A stretch of DNA of 64,000 nucleotides from Candidatus Ozemobacteraceae bacterium (lineage in GTDB: Bacteria; Muiribacteriota; Ozemobacteria; Ozemobacterales; Ozemobacteraceae). How positions within the stretch are numbered: position 1 is the first letter of the stretch; each line of letters starts with the position of its first letter. A program made the position numbers and the translations under genes. The stretch covers positions 1 to 64,000 of the forward strand of contig DAOSOK010000011.1 in the NCBI GenBank assembly GCA_035373905.1, in the 5' to 3' direction. Below, one piece after another: positions 36,106 through 43,892 of the stretch. A model generated the notes under the pieces. The model had not been told where the DNA came from. It did no database searches and saw only the letters and a program-made list of their open reading frames with translations.

Positions 36106-36819
36106 ATGAACGGCAGACGGCTTGCGGTCATCCCCGCGCGGGGCGGTTCGAAGCGGCTTCCCCGAAAAAATATCCGTCCGCTGGGCGGAAAACCCCTGAT
36201 CGCCTGGGCGATCGAGGCAGCCCTCGCATCTGAATGCTTCGAGCGCGTCCTCGTCTCGACGGATGACCGGGAGATCGCCGATGCGGCGGTGAATGCCGGC
36301 GCATGGGTTCCCTTCCTGCGACCCGCCGTGCTGGCGACGGATACCGCCTCGTCCGTGGATGTGCTCGTGCATGCGCTCGAATGGGTGCGACAGGCGCCGC
36401 CCCCGGAGGGGTTTGCTCCCGAGATCGTCGCCCTGATCCAGCCGACGTCGCCGTTTCTTCGACCCGGGCAGATTTGCGAAGCCTGTCGTCTCCTCGATAC
36501 CGGCGGATTTACGACCCTTGGCTCGATGTGCGCCGTCCGCGAGCGGCCCGAGTGGATGTTCGAACTCGATCCGGCGTGTCGTGCCCGGCCGCTCGATCCC
36601 GAGCGCCTGTCGCTGCCGTCCTCCCGTCTGCCGGACCTTTTCAGGGAAAACGGCGCCATCTACCTCGTGCGGTCTGCCTGGCTCGAGTCGGCCCGGAGCC
36701 TGTATGACCTCCCCCGCCATGGCGCCTTGGTCATGCCGCCCGAAGATTCCGTCGACATCGACACCGCCGAAGACTGGGAACTGGCCGAAACCCGCCTCCG
36801 CTCATCCACGCCCCGTTGA
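36106..36819 (+). CDS. Acylneuraminate/CMP-sugar cytidylyltransferase-like protein
   Basis: 237 residues. The nucleotide-binding N-terminus VIPARGGSKRLPRKNIRPLGG is the NeuA/KdsB signature (AxRxGSKxxxxKN). LIQPTSPFLRPGQI and DSVDIDTAEDWELAE are also typical of the NeuA subgroup. It activates a sugar acid (for example a nonulosonic acid) to its CMP form for glycosylation of surface structures. It starts 12 bases after apt in the same direction. Pilin or surface glycosylation is a plausible use, but no sugar-acid synthase is nearby. Confidence 0.85.
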   Translation: MNGRRLAVIPARGGSKRLPRKNIRPLGGKPLIAWAIEAALASECFERVLVSTDDREIADAAVNAGAWVPFLRPAVLATDTASSVDVLVHALEWVRQAPPPEGFAPEIVALIQPTSPFLRPGQICEACRLLDTGGFTTLGSMCAVRERPEWMFELDPACRARPLDPERLSLPSSRLPDLFRENGAIYLVRSAWLESARSLYDLPRHGALVMPPEDSVDIDTAEDWELAETRLRSSTPR

Positions 36820-36833
36820 ATCTGCAGGGGCGG

Positions 36834-36869
36834 GTTTCAAACCCTCCCTGAAACTCGAAAATTTCAGGG
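36834..36869. terminator. Hairpins between convergent neuA-like gene and asrC
   Basis: Two short inverted repeats occur, GGGTTTcAAACCC (36834-36847) and CCCTGAAA...TTTCAGGG (36846-36869), the second reaching into the asrC stop codon. T-runs are poor, so this is a candidate bidirectional stop only. Confidence 0.4.
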
Positions 36870-37856
36870 GCGGCGCAGCGGTGCCGGCCGGTACCCGGCG
36901 AACGTGAGGGATTCGGCGACGACCGCTTGGGGATTCAGCGTGACGCCTTTGAGGACGGCTTCGCGGAACGCCGGATACCCCGTTCGATCGACGATGTAGC
37001 CGACGTGCTCCTTGGGAAGCAATTTGTCTATATTCGGATCAATATAACTGAAACAATTGCGAAGGATCTGCAAAAGCGGCGCCTCTTCGATCGCGTCGAT
37101 GAACGGGGCGGCGAGTCGGGGATTCCGCTTCCCCGTGCGGCCCATGATGAGGAGACGATAAAGGTGTTTCGGAACGCGGCTCCAGGCGTTGACCGGGCAG
37201 GCCAGCACGCACTCGCCGCAGCCGATGCACAACACCGGGTCCCGGCGCGGCCTGAAGTTGTGCATCGAGATTGCACCCGTCACCTTCTTGCGACAGGTCT
37301 TCGCGCAGGCTTCGCACCCGATGCAGCGGCCGGATTCCAGTTCGGGTTCGCAGATGGCGATGATGCCGAAATCCTGGAGATGCGCTTTGGCGCAGTCGTT
37401 CGGACAGCCCGTCACCGCCACCTTCACGTGATAATGGTTCGGATACAGGATCGCCTCGAGTTTCTGGGCCATCGATGTGGTGTCGGCATTGGCATACGGG
37501 CAGACGCGGTTGCCGATGCAGGCGCTGATGTTGCGCATGCCGGCGGCAGGATACCCGGTCCCGGGAGTGTCGATCGGGATGCCCAGCCCCCCTTCGACCT
37601 CGCCGATGAACGGCGCCATGAGCCGGTTTACCTCGGGGATGCGATCGTAGGGAATCCCGGGGATCTCGAAGCCCTGGCGGGAAGTCAGATGGACCGTTCC
37701 GTTCCCGTACTGCTCCGCGATCGTGCGGATCAGTTCGAGATGCCTTGCCGCGAGATGCCCGGCCGGAACGCGGACCCGCAGGCAACTCAGATTGCGTCGC
37801 GCGGTGATTCGCCACGCGTTCTTGATGACGGCCCTGGTGTCGATATCGCGACTCAT
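36864..37856 (-). CDS. asrC: Anaerobic sulfite reductase subunit C
   Basis: 330 residues from the ATG at 37856; the open frame extends to 37931 but runs into asrB. It contains a ferredoxin-like half domain (VHLTSRQGFEIPGI), the siroheme/4Fe-4S binding Cys set (CIGNRVCPYANADT and VTGCPNDCAKAHL), and two added 4Fe-4S motifs (CIGCEACAKTCRKK and CIGCGECVLACPVNAW). AsrC reduces sulfite to sulfide by six electrons supplied through AsrA and AsrB. It is last in the operon. The codons around NCFSYIDPNIDKL (37020-37060) are strikingly AT-rich. Confidence 0.93.
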   Translation of the reverse strand: MSRDIDTRAVIKNAWRITARRNLSCLRVRVPAGHLAARHLELIRTIAEQYGNGTVHLTSRQGFEIPGIPYDRIPEVNRLMAPFIGEVEGGLGIPIDTPGTGYPAAGMRNISACIGNRVCPYANADTTSMAQKLEAILYPNHYHVKVAVTGCPNDCAKAHLQDFGIIAICEPELESGRCIGCEACAKTCRKKVTGAISMHNFRPRRDPVLCIGCGECVLACPVNAWSRVPKHLYRLLIMGRTGKRNPRLAAPFIDAIEEAPLLQILRNCFSYIDPNIDKLLPKEHVGYIVDRTGYPAFREAVLKGVTLNPQAVVAESLTFAGYRPAPLRRP

Positions 37857-37872
37857 GACGTGCCTCCTTCTC

Positions 37873-38670
37873 TCAGTCCGCAAGCCAGCGTGCTTCCGCG
37901 AAGGGAAAGACGGGGCCGTCGAGGCAGACATACCGGTCGTGAATCTTGCAGCGGCCGCATTTCCCCAGACCGCAGGACATGCGTCGTTCGTAGGAAACCC
38001 ACAGGTTTTCCTCGCGGATACCGCGTTCGAGCATCGCCAGGATCGTGAACTTCATCATCAGGGGCGGCCCCACGACGACGACCCGCGTCGCCTCGGGCTC
38101 GAAAAGAGGCAGAGAGGGGATCATCGTGGTGATGACGCCGGTATGTCCGGTCCAGCTTGCATCACCCCGGTCCACGGTCACGTGGAGGTTCGTGAGACTA
38201 GCCCACGAAGCGAGTTCTTCGCGAAACAGAAGGTCGGCGGGACTGCGGAAGCCGAGCAGGACATGCAACCGCGAAGCGGTCGCGGGGTCGGCCGACATGA
38301 GCCGGATGAGGCTTTTGACCGGCGCCGCGCCGGTGCCGCCAGCGGCGATGACGAGCGGCCCGCTCCGAAGCGTGTCGAGAGGGAAACCGCGCCCGTAGGG
38401 CCCGCGGACATGGATGAGGTCGCCCGGGTGTTTGGCGCAGAGGGCGGCCGTCAAAGGGCCCACGGACCGGATCGTCATCTCGACGTGACCGGCCGCGAAA
38501 TCGCTGACCGAGATCGGCGCCTCGCCGATGCGGGGGAGGGAGACCTCGAAAAACTGGCCCGGTTGAGGAGCGTCGGACGGGTTCTCGAAGAACAGCGTCA
38601 CGTCCGTCGCGTTCTGCCGACGCGCGTCGAGAATCCGGACGGGGCGGGGGAGCCAGGTGCGCCTGTTCAT
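37873..38670 (-). CDS. asrB: Anaerobic sulfite reductase subunit B (FAD/NAD-binding)
   Basis: 265 residues from the ATG at 38670, which overlaps the asrA stop (ATGA). The ferredoxin-reductase fold has an FAD-binding barrel, the NAD motif PLVIAAGGTGAAPVKSLI, and a C-terminal 2Fe-2S site (CGLGKCGRCKIHDRYVC). It passes electrons from NAD(P)H to AsrA and AsrC. Length and order match Salmonella AsrB. Confidence 0.93.
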   Translation of the reverse strand: MNRRTWLPRPVRILDARRQNATDVTLFFENPSDAPQPGQFFEVSLPRIGEAPISVSDFAAGHVEMTIRSVGPLTAALCAKHPGDLIHVRGPYGRGFPLDTLRSGPLVIAAGGTGAAPVKSLIRLMSADPATASRLHVLLGFRSPADLLFREELASWASLTNLHVTVDRGDASWTGHTGVITTMIPSLPLFEPEATRVVVVGPPLMMKFTILAMLERGIREENLWVSYERRMSCGLGKCGRCKIHDRYVCLDGPVFPFAEARWLAD

Positions 38671-39737
38671 GCCTGCGGCTCTCGGGCCACGGCGTCGGCC
38701 ACCCGGTTGATACAGGTCGAAAACGAGATGTATTGGGGGCATTGATCGTCGCAGCGGCCGCAACCGACGCACATCGGGCGCCCCAGACGACGCTTGAAAT
38801 CATGGATCTTGTGCATCACTCGGAAACGCATCCGGTCGCCGAACTTTTCGCGAATCCTGTGACCGCCGGCCATGTCGGCGAACCGATCGAGATGACAGCC
38901 CGTCCAGACCCTCCGGCGCTCGCCAAGGCGTTCGTCTTCGGAAAACGCCACGTCCTGGACCGCAAAGCAGGAACAGGTGACGCAGCTCGTGTTGCACCTG
39001 CCGCATGCAATGCATCGCGTATGATATTGATCCCACAGCTCGTGATGGAAAAAGTCACGTTCCCTGACGGCCTTCTCGAGACGCTCCGGATCGGGGAGGC
39101 GAACGGCGACGGCGTCGTTCTCGACCCCGCGCGGATCATATTCCGCCGGCTCGGCGGAGCCGGGAACGGCGGAGCGAAGATCGTCGGAACGCATGACGAG
39201 GGTGAACGAACCGTCCGTCTCCAGGCGAGCCGCCGCATGCCAGGCATCCGTCCTGTTCGTTCCCATGGCCTTGCAGAAGCAGTTTTCGAACGGCTTCAGG
39301 CACTCCATGAGAACGAACCTCACCCGTTCGCGTCGGCGGAGATAGTAGGGATCGGCGTGGGGGCCGTTGACGAGAAAGATCGCGTCCAGTCGGTCTATGC
39401 CGTGAATGTCGCACGCGCGCAGAAAGACGAGAGCCGGCCGGTCGAAAGGCGGCGACGGCAAACGCGTTTCCTCGCCGGAAAACTCCAGCATCGTTTCGGA
39501 AGGCGGAAACACGACTTCCTTCGGAGAACCGTCTGATTTGCGGTTCCAGACGATGTCGGCGGCCTTCCTGAACGTGCCATACCGGATGATATCTGTTTCG
39601 GAAAAACGGCCGCGGCCTTGTCGTCGGACCGGTCCGAAAAGATCGTGGGTCTCAGAGAGATGTTCCAGCCATGTAGCGAACTCCTCCGCCGCCAGACGAA
39701 AGGAAAACGGCCTGCCGGAATCCTGCCCTGAACCCAT
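38667..39737 (-). CDS. asrA: Anaerobic sulfite reductase subunit A (4Fe-4S)
   Basis: 356 residues. It has ferredoxin-type motifs CIACGRCNTSCVTCSCF (about 245) and CVGCGRCDDQCPQYISF (about 325), the arrangement found in AsrA and in the related heterodisulfide reductase or hydrogenase beta subunits. It is an electron-transfer subunit of the Asr complex in the cytoplasm. It begins one base after the stop of the ferritin-like gene, so it is coupled to it. Confidence 0.92.
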   Translation of the reverse strand: MGSGQDSGRPFSFRLAAEEFATWLEHLSETHDLFGPVRRQGRGRFSETDIIRYGTFRKAADIVWNRKSDGSPKEVVFPPSETMLEFSGEETRLPSPPFDRPALVFLRACDIHGIDRLDAIFLVNGPHADPYYLRRRERVRFVLMECLKPFENCFCKAMGTNRTDAWHAAARLETDGSFTLVMRSDDLRSAVPGSAEPAEYDPRGVENDAVAVRLPDPERLEKAVRERDFFHHELWDQYHTRCIACGRCNTSCVTCSCFAVQDVAFSEDERLGERRRVWTGCHLDRFADMAGGHRIREKFGDRMRFRVMHKIHDFKRRLGRPMCVGCGRCDDQCPQYISFSTCINRVADAVAREPQA

Positions 39738-39738
39738 C

Positions 39739-40236
39739 TCAGTTCCGCTCCGTCGCGAGTTTTGCGAGTTCGGCGGTCAGCAGATGGATATGTCCGAGTT
39801 CCTCGGCGATGATGATCTCAATCTGCTCTCTGCCTTGGCGGAGCGGAACGAACTCCTGCATCGTCGAGTAGAAGACGACCGAGTCCTTTTCCCGGTCGAT
39901 GGCGTATCTGAGCGCCTCGATGAGCCCGTTCGCACGTGCGAGTGCTTCAGGAATCGGGCCCGAAACCGGAAACACCCGCGTGTCGGCCATCGCCTTGAGA
40001 TACAGGGCTTTTTCCTCCGGTGGCTCGAAGGGAACCGCAGGTTCTTCCGACAGGGTCCGGCGGAGAGCGTCGAACCGTTTTTCGTGCATCTGCTCCATCG
40101 CGGCCAGCCTCAGCAGAAGAGCTGCATGGGGGCGTCCCGCCGCGGAAGCGGCAGCCCTGGCATAGAACGAGGCGCCGTTTCGCTCGAACTCGATTGCCGT
40201 GGCGAACAGGTCGTCGACGCTCAGGTTCGGCATCAT
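39739..40236 (-). CDS. Ferritin-like diiron protein (rubrerythrin-type) in asr operon
   Basis: 165 residues, a four-helix bundle with the full ligand set: AIEFERNG, AMEQMHEKRF (ExxH), AIDREKDSVVFY and IIAEELGHIHLL (ExxH). There is no rubredoxin domain. Such proteins act as peroxidases or iron/oxygen sensors in anaerobes. The start overlaps the GGDEF gene stop by four bases and it precedes asrA by one base. It may protect the oxygen-sensitive Asr complex. Confidence 0.8.
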   Translation of the reverse strand: MMPNLSVDDLFATAIEFERNGASFYARAAASAAGRPHAALLLRLAAMEQMHEKRFDALRRTLSEEPAVPFEPPEEKALYLKAMADTRVFPVSGPIPEALARANGLIEALRYAIDREKDSVVFYSTMQEFVPLRQGREQIEIIIAEELGHIHLLTAELAKLATERN

Positions 40237-42356
40237 GCCTTGTCGCGGTCCTTTTCCTCTTTTTTCTTTTTCTTCTTTTCGAGCATCTCGTCGCTTTTCA
40301 TGCCCGCGCTGTACAGCGTGGCGCGGTTTCGCCCGGTCTCTTTCGAGTAGTAGAGAGCGGTGTCGGAGCAGATGATCAGCTCGCCTTTCGTTCTGGCGTG
40401 GTCGGGATAGCTGGCGACGCCGAGCGAGACCGTGATCGGGACGTGCTGGCCGGCGATGCGGAAGTCGAACTCCTCGATGGCCGTCCTGATGCGGTTTGCC
40501 GGGGTCATGGCGCCTTCCCCGTCCTTCTCGGGACAGATGACGACGAACTCTTCGCCGCCGTACCGGGCCGGAATGTCGACCTCGCGCACGCTCTTCTCGA
40601 GGAGGCGGGCGACGGTCTTGAGCACCCGGTCGCCTTCGGGATGTCCGTACGTGTCGTTGAATTTCTTGAAATGATCGACATCGAGAATGATGAGCGAAAC
40701 ACGACTCTCATAGCGGTCGGCGCGCTGGAGCTCCTCGTCGAGGCGTTGTTGAAAATATCTATGATTATATAATTTAGTCATTTCATCCGTGACGGCGTAT
40801 CGATACAGCCGGGCGTTTTCGATCGCGATCGCGGCCTGGTTGGACAGATTCAGGAACAGCTCGAAATCCTTCTTGCTGAAGCTACGGGGAATCGACCGCG
40901 AAACGTTCAGGACGCCGAGCAGTTTATCCTTCGCCTTGAGCGGCACCGACATGAGGGTGCCGCGCTGGATGGCCCCTTTCTTGATGGCGAGAAACGCGTG
41001 ATCGCTTTCGACATCTTCGACGAACAGCGGCTGGCCGGACTCAACGACCCATCCTGCGACCGGCTCGCCGATACCGATGCGGGTTTCCTTCTGCACGTCT
41101 TCGGCGAGTCCGATGGCGACGCCGATCGACAGGGTCTTCTCGGCGTCGTCCACGAGCATGAGCGAGCCTTTTTCCGCCTTGATGACGCGAACGACCGTTT
41201 CGAGAATCATGTGCTGGAGCTGGGTGAAATCGAGGATCGAACTGATGGCCTTTCCCACCTCGTAGAGCGTGGATAGCTGGGTGATGCGGTAATCGAGGTC
41301 CTCCTTGGTCTGGCGCAGGTTCACCCGCATCTCGTCGAACGTCGAGGTCAGTTCGCCGATCTCATCCTGGGAGTTCGGCGTGATCGAGTGGCCGAAATCG
41401 CCCCGCCCAATGTGCCGGGCGCCTTCGATGAGGTTGAGCAGCGGCGCGACGAACGAGTTCGCGAGCAGCACCGCAAGGATCAGGGCCGCGAACGCGGTCA
41501 GCATCAGAAGCCTGATGATGCGCTCGCGAAGTTCGTAAGCGGCTTTGAACGCCTCCCCTTCGGGGATCTGGAGGATGATGGTCCAGTTCGGGGCCTGGTA
41601 GAAATCGAACTTTTTCAGCGAGATCGCGGTGATCAGATAGCGTTCGCTTCCGATGGTTCGGACGCCGGAAACGTCGTTGTCGACAGCCTCCGTCACGGAA
41701 ATGGCGAGGGTTTTTACCTCATCCGACGATCGCGCGATGACGGCGCCGGCTTCGTCGAGAACCAGTCCCTGCGACTTCGACAGCTTGAGCGCGTTCTTGA
41801 GAAGATCTTTGATGTAGATCAGGTCGACTTCGGCGATCAGAACTCCGATGACGCCCTTTTCCTGGCTCTTGATCACGGCTTCGAGCGTCATGCAGGGATT
41901 GCCTTCCGGCGACGTGTAGACGTCCGAGAGAGACCCCTGGTAGGTGCGCTTGATGACGTTGGTGAATCGCCAGTCGGCCGGAAGCGCGGCACCCTGATTC
42001 GTCGTGGCGATGATCTTCTTGTCCGAGTCGACCAGGTAGATCAGCTTGAAGAACGGGTAGTATTTGACGAGCGCCGCGAAAAAATCGCCGGCCTCGACGG
42101 GGCGCAGGTTCTTGATCGTATCGAGATCGGAGATCGCTGTCAGGAGACGCCTCGTATACTCCAGATTTTCGTAGATCCCGTGGGCGAGAACGTTCGAAAC
42201 CTCCCGGTGGCTTCGGGTCACTTCCTCGGTGATCACGCGCTTCTGCTCGTTGAACGCCTGCATGCCGAGGAACCCGACCGGAACCAAGGCCGTCAGCAGG
42301 ATGATCAGGGTCAGTTTCAGACGTATGCCGAACGAAAACAGCCGAAAAAGACTCAT
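40233..42356 (-). CDS. Sensor diguanylate cyclase (Cache-HAMP-GAF-GGDEF)
   Basis: 707 residues. TM1 lies near 12-30, then a double-Cache-like periplasmic sensor (about 35-280), TM2 (about 285-305), HAMP (about 305-355), GAF (about 370-520) and GGDEF (about 535-700). The active-site loop is GGEEF, a functional variant. RxxD stands five residues before it (REVDIPARYGGEEF), so the product-inhibition site is present. It should make c-di-GMP in response to an external signal. It overlaps the TPR gene upstream and the ferritin-like gene downstream. The DEMTKLYNHRYF segment is encoded by an AT-rich run (40752-40786). Confidence 0.92.
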   Translation of the reverse strand: MSLFRLFSFGIRLKLTLIILLTALVPVGFLGMQAFNEQKRVITEEVTRSHREVSNVLAHGIYENLEYTRRLLTAISDLDTIKNLRPVEAGDFFAALVKYYPFFKLIYLVDSDKKIIATTNQGAALPADWRFTNVIKRTYQGSLSDVYTSPEGNPCMTLEAVIKSQEKGVIGVLIAEVDLIYIKDLLKNALKLSKSQGLVLDEAGAVIARSSDEVKTLAISVTEAVDNDVSGVRTIGSERYLITAISLKKFDFYQAPNWTIILQIPEGEAFKAAYELRERIIRLLMLTAFAALILAVLLANSFVAPLLNLIEGARHIGRGDFGHSITPNSQDEIGELTSTFDEMRVNLRQTKEDLDYRITQLSTLYEVGKAISSILDFTQLQHMILETVVRVIKAEKGSLMLVDDAEKTLSIGVAIGLAEDVQKETRIGIGEPVAGWVVESGQPLFVEDVESDHAFLAIKKGAIQRGTLMSVPLKAKDKLLGVLNVSRSIPRSFSKKDFELFLNLSNQAAIAIENARLYRYAVTDEMTKLYNHRYFQQRLDEELQRADRYESRVSLIILDVDHFKKFNDTYGHPEGDRVLKTVARLLEKSVREVDIPARYGGEEFVVICPEKDGEGAMTPANRIRTAIEEFDFRIAGQHVPITVSLGVASYPDHARTKGELIICSDTALYYSKETGRNRATLYSAGMKSDEMLEKKKKKKEEKDRDKA

Positions 42357-43387
42357 GGCTTCTTCTCCGGTTCCCCGCCATACATGCCCAGCCGATCCTT
42401 CAGTGATTGAATATTCTCATCTATTGAAGGAAAGGACGGCTCGATCCGCCTGACCTGCTCGAACGATTCGAGGGCGTCCTTGAGCCGGTCGAGCGTCAGA
42501 TAGAGGTTCCCGAGCTGGAACGATGCTTCGGCCGAATCGGGGTGTTCCGCGATGACCGAGGTGAAAAGAGAGATCGCTTCGTCACTCTGGCCGAGAAAAC
42601 CGAGGGCCTGCCCCTTGACGATCTGCGCCTGCAGCTCGCCCGGAGCGACGGAGAGCACCTTGTCAGCGAGGGCGAGGGCCTGGGCGAAATCCCCGTCGAT
42701 CATGGCCGTGAGAGCGGCGGCGAGAATGTCGGCCGGATACTCCGTGACGCGCTTGGCGACCTCACGGGCGATCTGCGGCTGATCGGCGGAGGATATCCTC
42801 GCGAGAAACTCCTGCTCCTCGCAGCGCCTCACTTCTATATCGACGACTTCGGAATACGTCGAATCCAGTTCCCTCAGTTTGAGAAGATGCTGTTTCGCCT
42901 TGGCGAACTGGCGCTCGTCTCGATAGATGATGCCGAGATTCTGATGGGCCTGGACGTGCGACGGGTTCAGCTGGAGGACTTTCTCGTAAAACGGGATCGA
43001 TTCGCGGCGCCGGCCGATCTGGGCGAGCGCGACGGCGACGTTGAAGATGGCGTCGACGTCACGCGGATTCGCCCGGATGACGGCGTCCCACTCGTGAATG
43101 GCTTCCTGGACCCGGCCGATCTTCATGAAGATCAGACCGAGATTGAACCGGGAAAACGTGTGCTTCGGCTCAAGTTCGACCGCCTTGCGATAGGCATCGA
43201 TCGCGCCCGTGAGATTGTTCATCTTGTGGTGAAACACGCCTTTGGTAGAGTGAAAATCGGCGTTTTTCGGCTGCGCTGCGATGGCTTTATCGATATGCTC
43301 GAGCGCCTTGTCGTAACGGCCGCGCTCGAAAAGATCCATCGCGGCCTCGTAGTAGCGCTGGGCGTATGTCGCGTTTCGGTCTGCCAT
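42353..43387 (-). CDS. TPR protein, first gene of GGDEF-asr operon
   Basis: 344 residues from the ATG at 43387, which has GGGGAG five bases upstream and a promoter 28 bases away. The longer frame to 43660 crosses that promoter. It consists of TPR units from end to end (for example ALEHIDKAIAAQPKNADFHS, ALESFEQVRRIEPSFPS), without a signal peptide. It is probably a cytoplasmic scaffold. The last codons overlap the GGDEF start, so the two products are likely made in a fixed ratio. Confidence 0.8.
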   Translation of the reverse strand: MADRNATYAQRYYEAAMDLFERGRYDKALEHIDKAIAAQPKNADFHSTKGVFHHKMNNLTGAIDAYRKAVELEPKHTFSRFNLGLIFMKIGRVQEAIHEWDAVIRANPRDVDAIFNVAVALAQIGRRRESIPFYEKVLQLNPSHVQAHQNLGIIYRDERQFAKAKQHLLKLRELDSTYSEVVDIEVRRCEEQEFLARISSADQPQIAREVAKRVTEYPADILAAALTAMIDGDFAQALALADKVLSVAPGELQAQIVKGQALGFLGQSDEAISLFTSVIAEHPDSAEASFQLGNLYLTLDRLKDALESFEQVRRIEPSFPSIDENIQSLKDRLGMYGGEPEKKP

Positions 43388-43414
43388 GATCTCCCCTTGT
43401 CGGTTGCGGGAGCT

Positions 43415-43443
43415 ATTATAGTCGATCCGGTCTGCCCGCGCAA
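43415..43443 (-). promoter_or_regulatory. Promoter of the TPR-GGDEF-asr operon
   Basis: On the minus strand TTGCGC (43443-43438), 17 bases, TATAAT (43420-43415). The surrounding 12-mer GCCCGCGCAAAC (43434-43445) also occurs at 61401-61412 before another gene. Confidence 0.6.
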
Positions 43444-43466
43444 ACATCGAACATCGGGAGGCCGGC

Positions 43467-43495
43467 TTGAAGACCGGGGAAAAAGCCGGTATACT
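43467..43495 (+). promoter_or_regulatory. Promoter giving a leaderless transcript
   Basis: TTGAAG (43467-43472), 17 bases, TATACT (43490-43495). The ATG at 43503 is only seven bases beyond the -10 box, so transcription should begin at or next to the start codon. Confidence 0.6.
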
Positions 43496-43502
43496 CTTCC
43501 CC

Positions 43503-43868
43503 ATGACGCAATCTTCCGCTGAATCGACGGCTTCCCCCCATTCCCCGGCCGCAGTGCCCTCTGCAGCGAAGCCAGGCGAGGCGCGCGGATACGACGAGAT
43601 GTGGGCGGGCGGCTGGATTTGCCTGCTCGTCACGGTGTATCTGTGCGGGGCGTTCCTCAACTCCCTGATGCGATGGCTCGCCTACGGCGCCCTCTGGGAC
43701 CTCACAGGACTGATTCTCTCCGGCGTGCTCGCCTGGGCCGGTTACTACTGGACCATCTCCGAGTCCGCCATACAGCCTTACGGGAAGCGCGTCGCGGCGG
43801 CCATCTGCCTGCTCGTAGCCTGGGCCCTCGTTTTCCCGGCCCTGATGTGGACCTGCGGATTCCAGTAA
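43503..43868 (+). CDS. Small integral membrane protein, unknown function
   Basis: 121 residues from the ATG at 43503. A polar Ser/Ala/Pro-rich head (about 1-28) is followed by three hydrophobic segments (GGWICLLVTVYLCGAFLNSL, LTGLILSGVLAWAGYYWTI, VAAAICLLVAWALVFPALM). The family is not recognised. An alternative TTG start at 43467 has GGGAGG five bases upstream, but it coincides with the -35 box of a good promoter whose product would begin at the ATG. It is divergent from the TPR-GGDEF operon. Confidence 0.6.
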   Translation: MTQSSAESTASPHSPAAVPSAAKPGEARGYDEMWAGGWICLLVTVYLCGAFLNSLMRWLAYGALWDLTGLILSGVLAWAGYYWTISESAIQPYGKRVAAAICLLVAWALVFPALMWTCGFQ

Positions 43869-43892
43869 GCGAACCCCGGACCGTCTCCCCGC

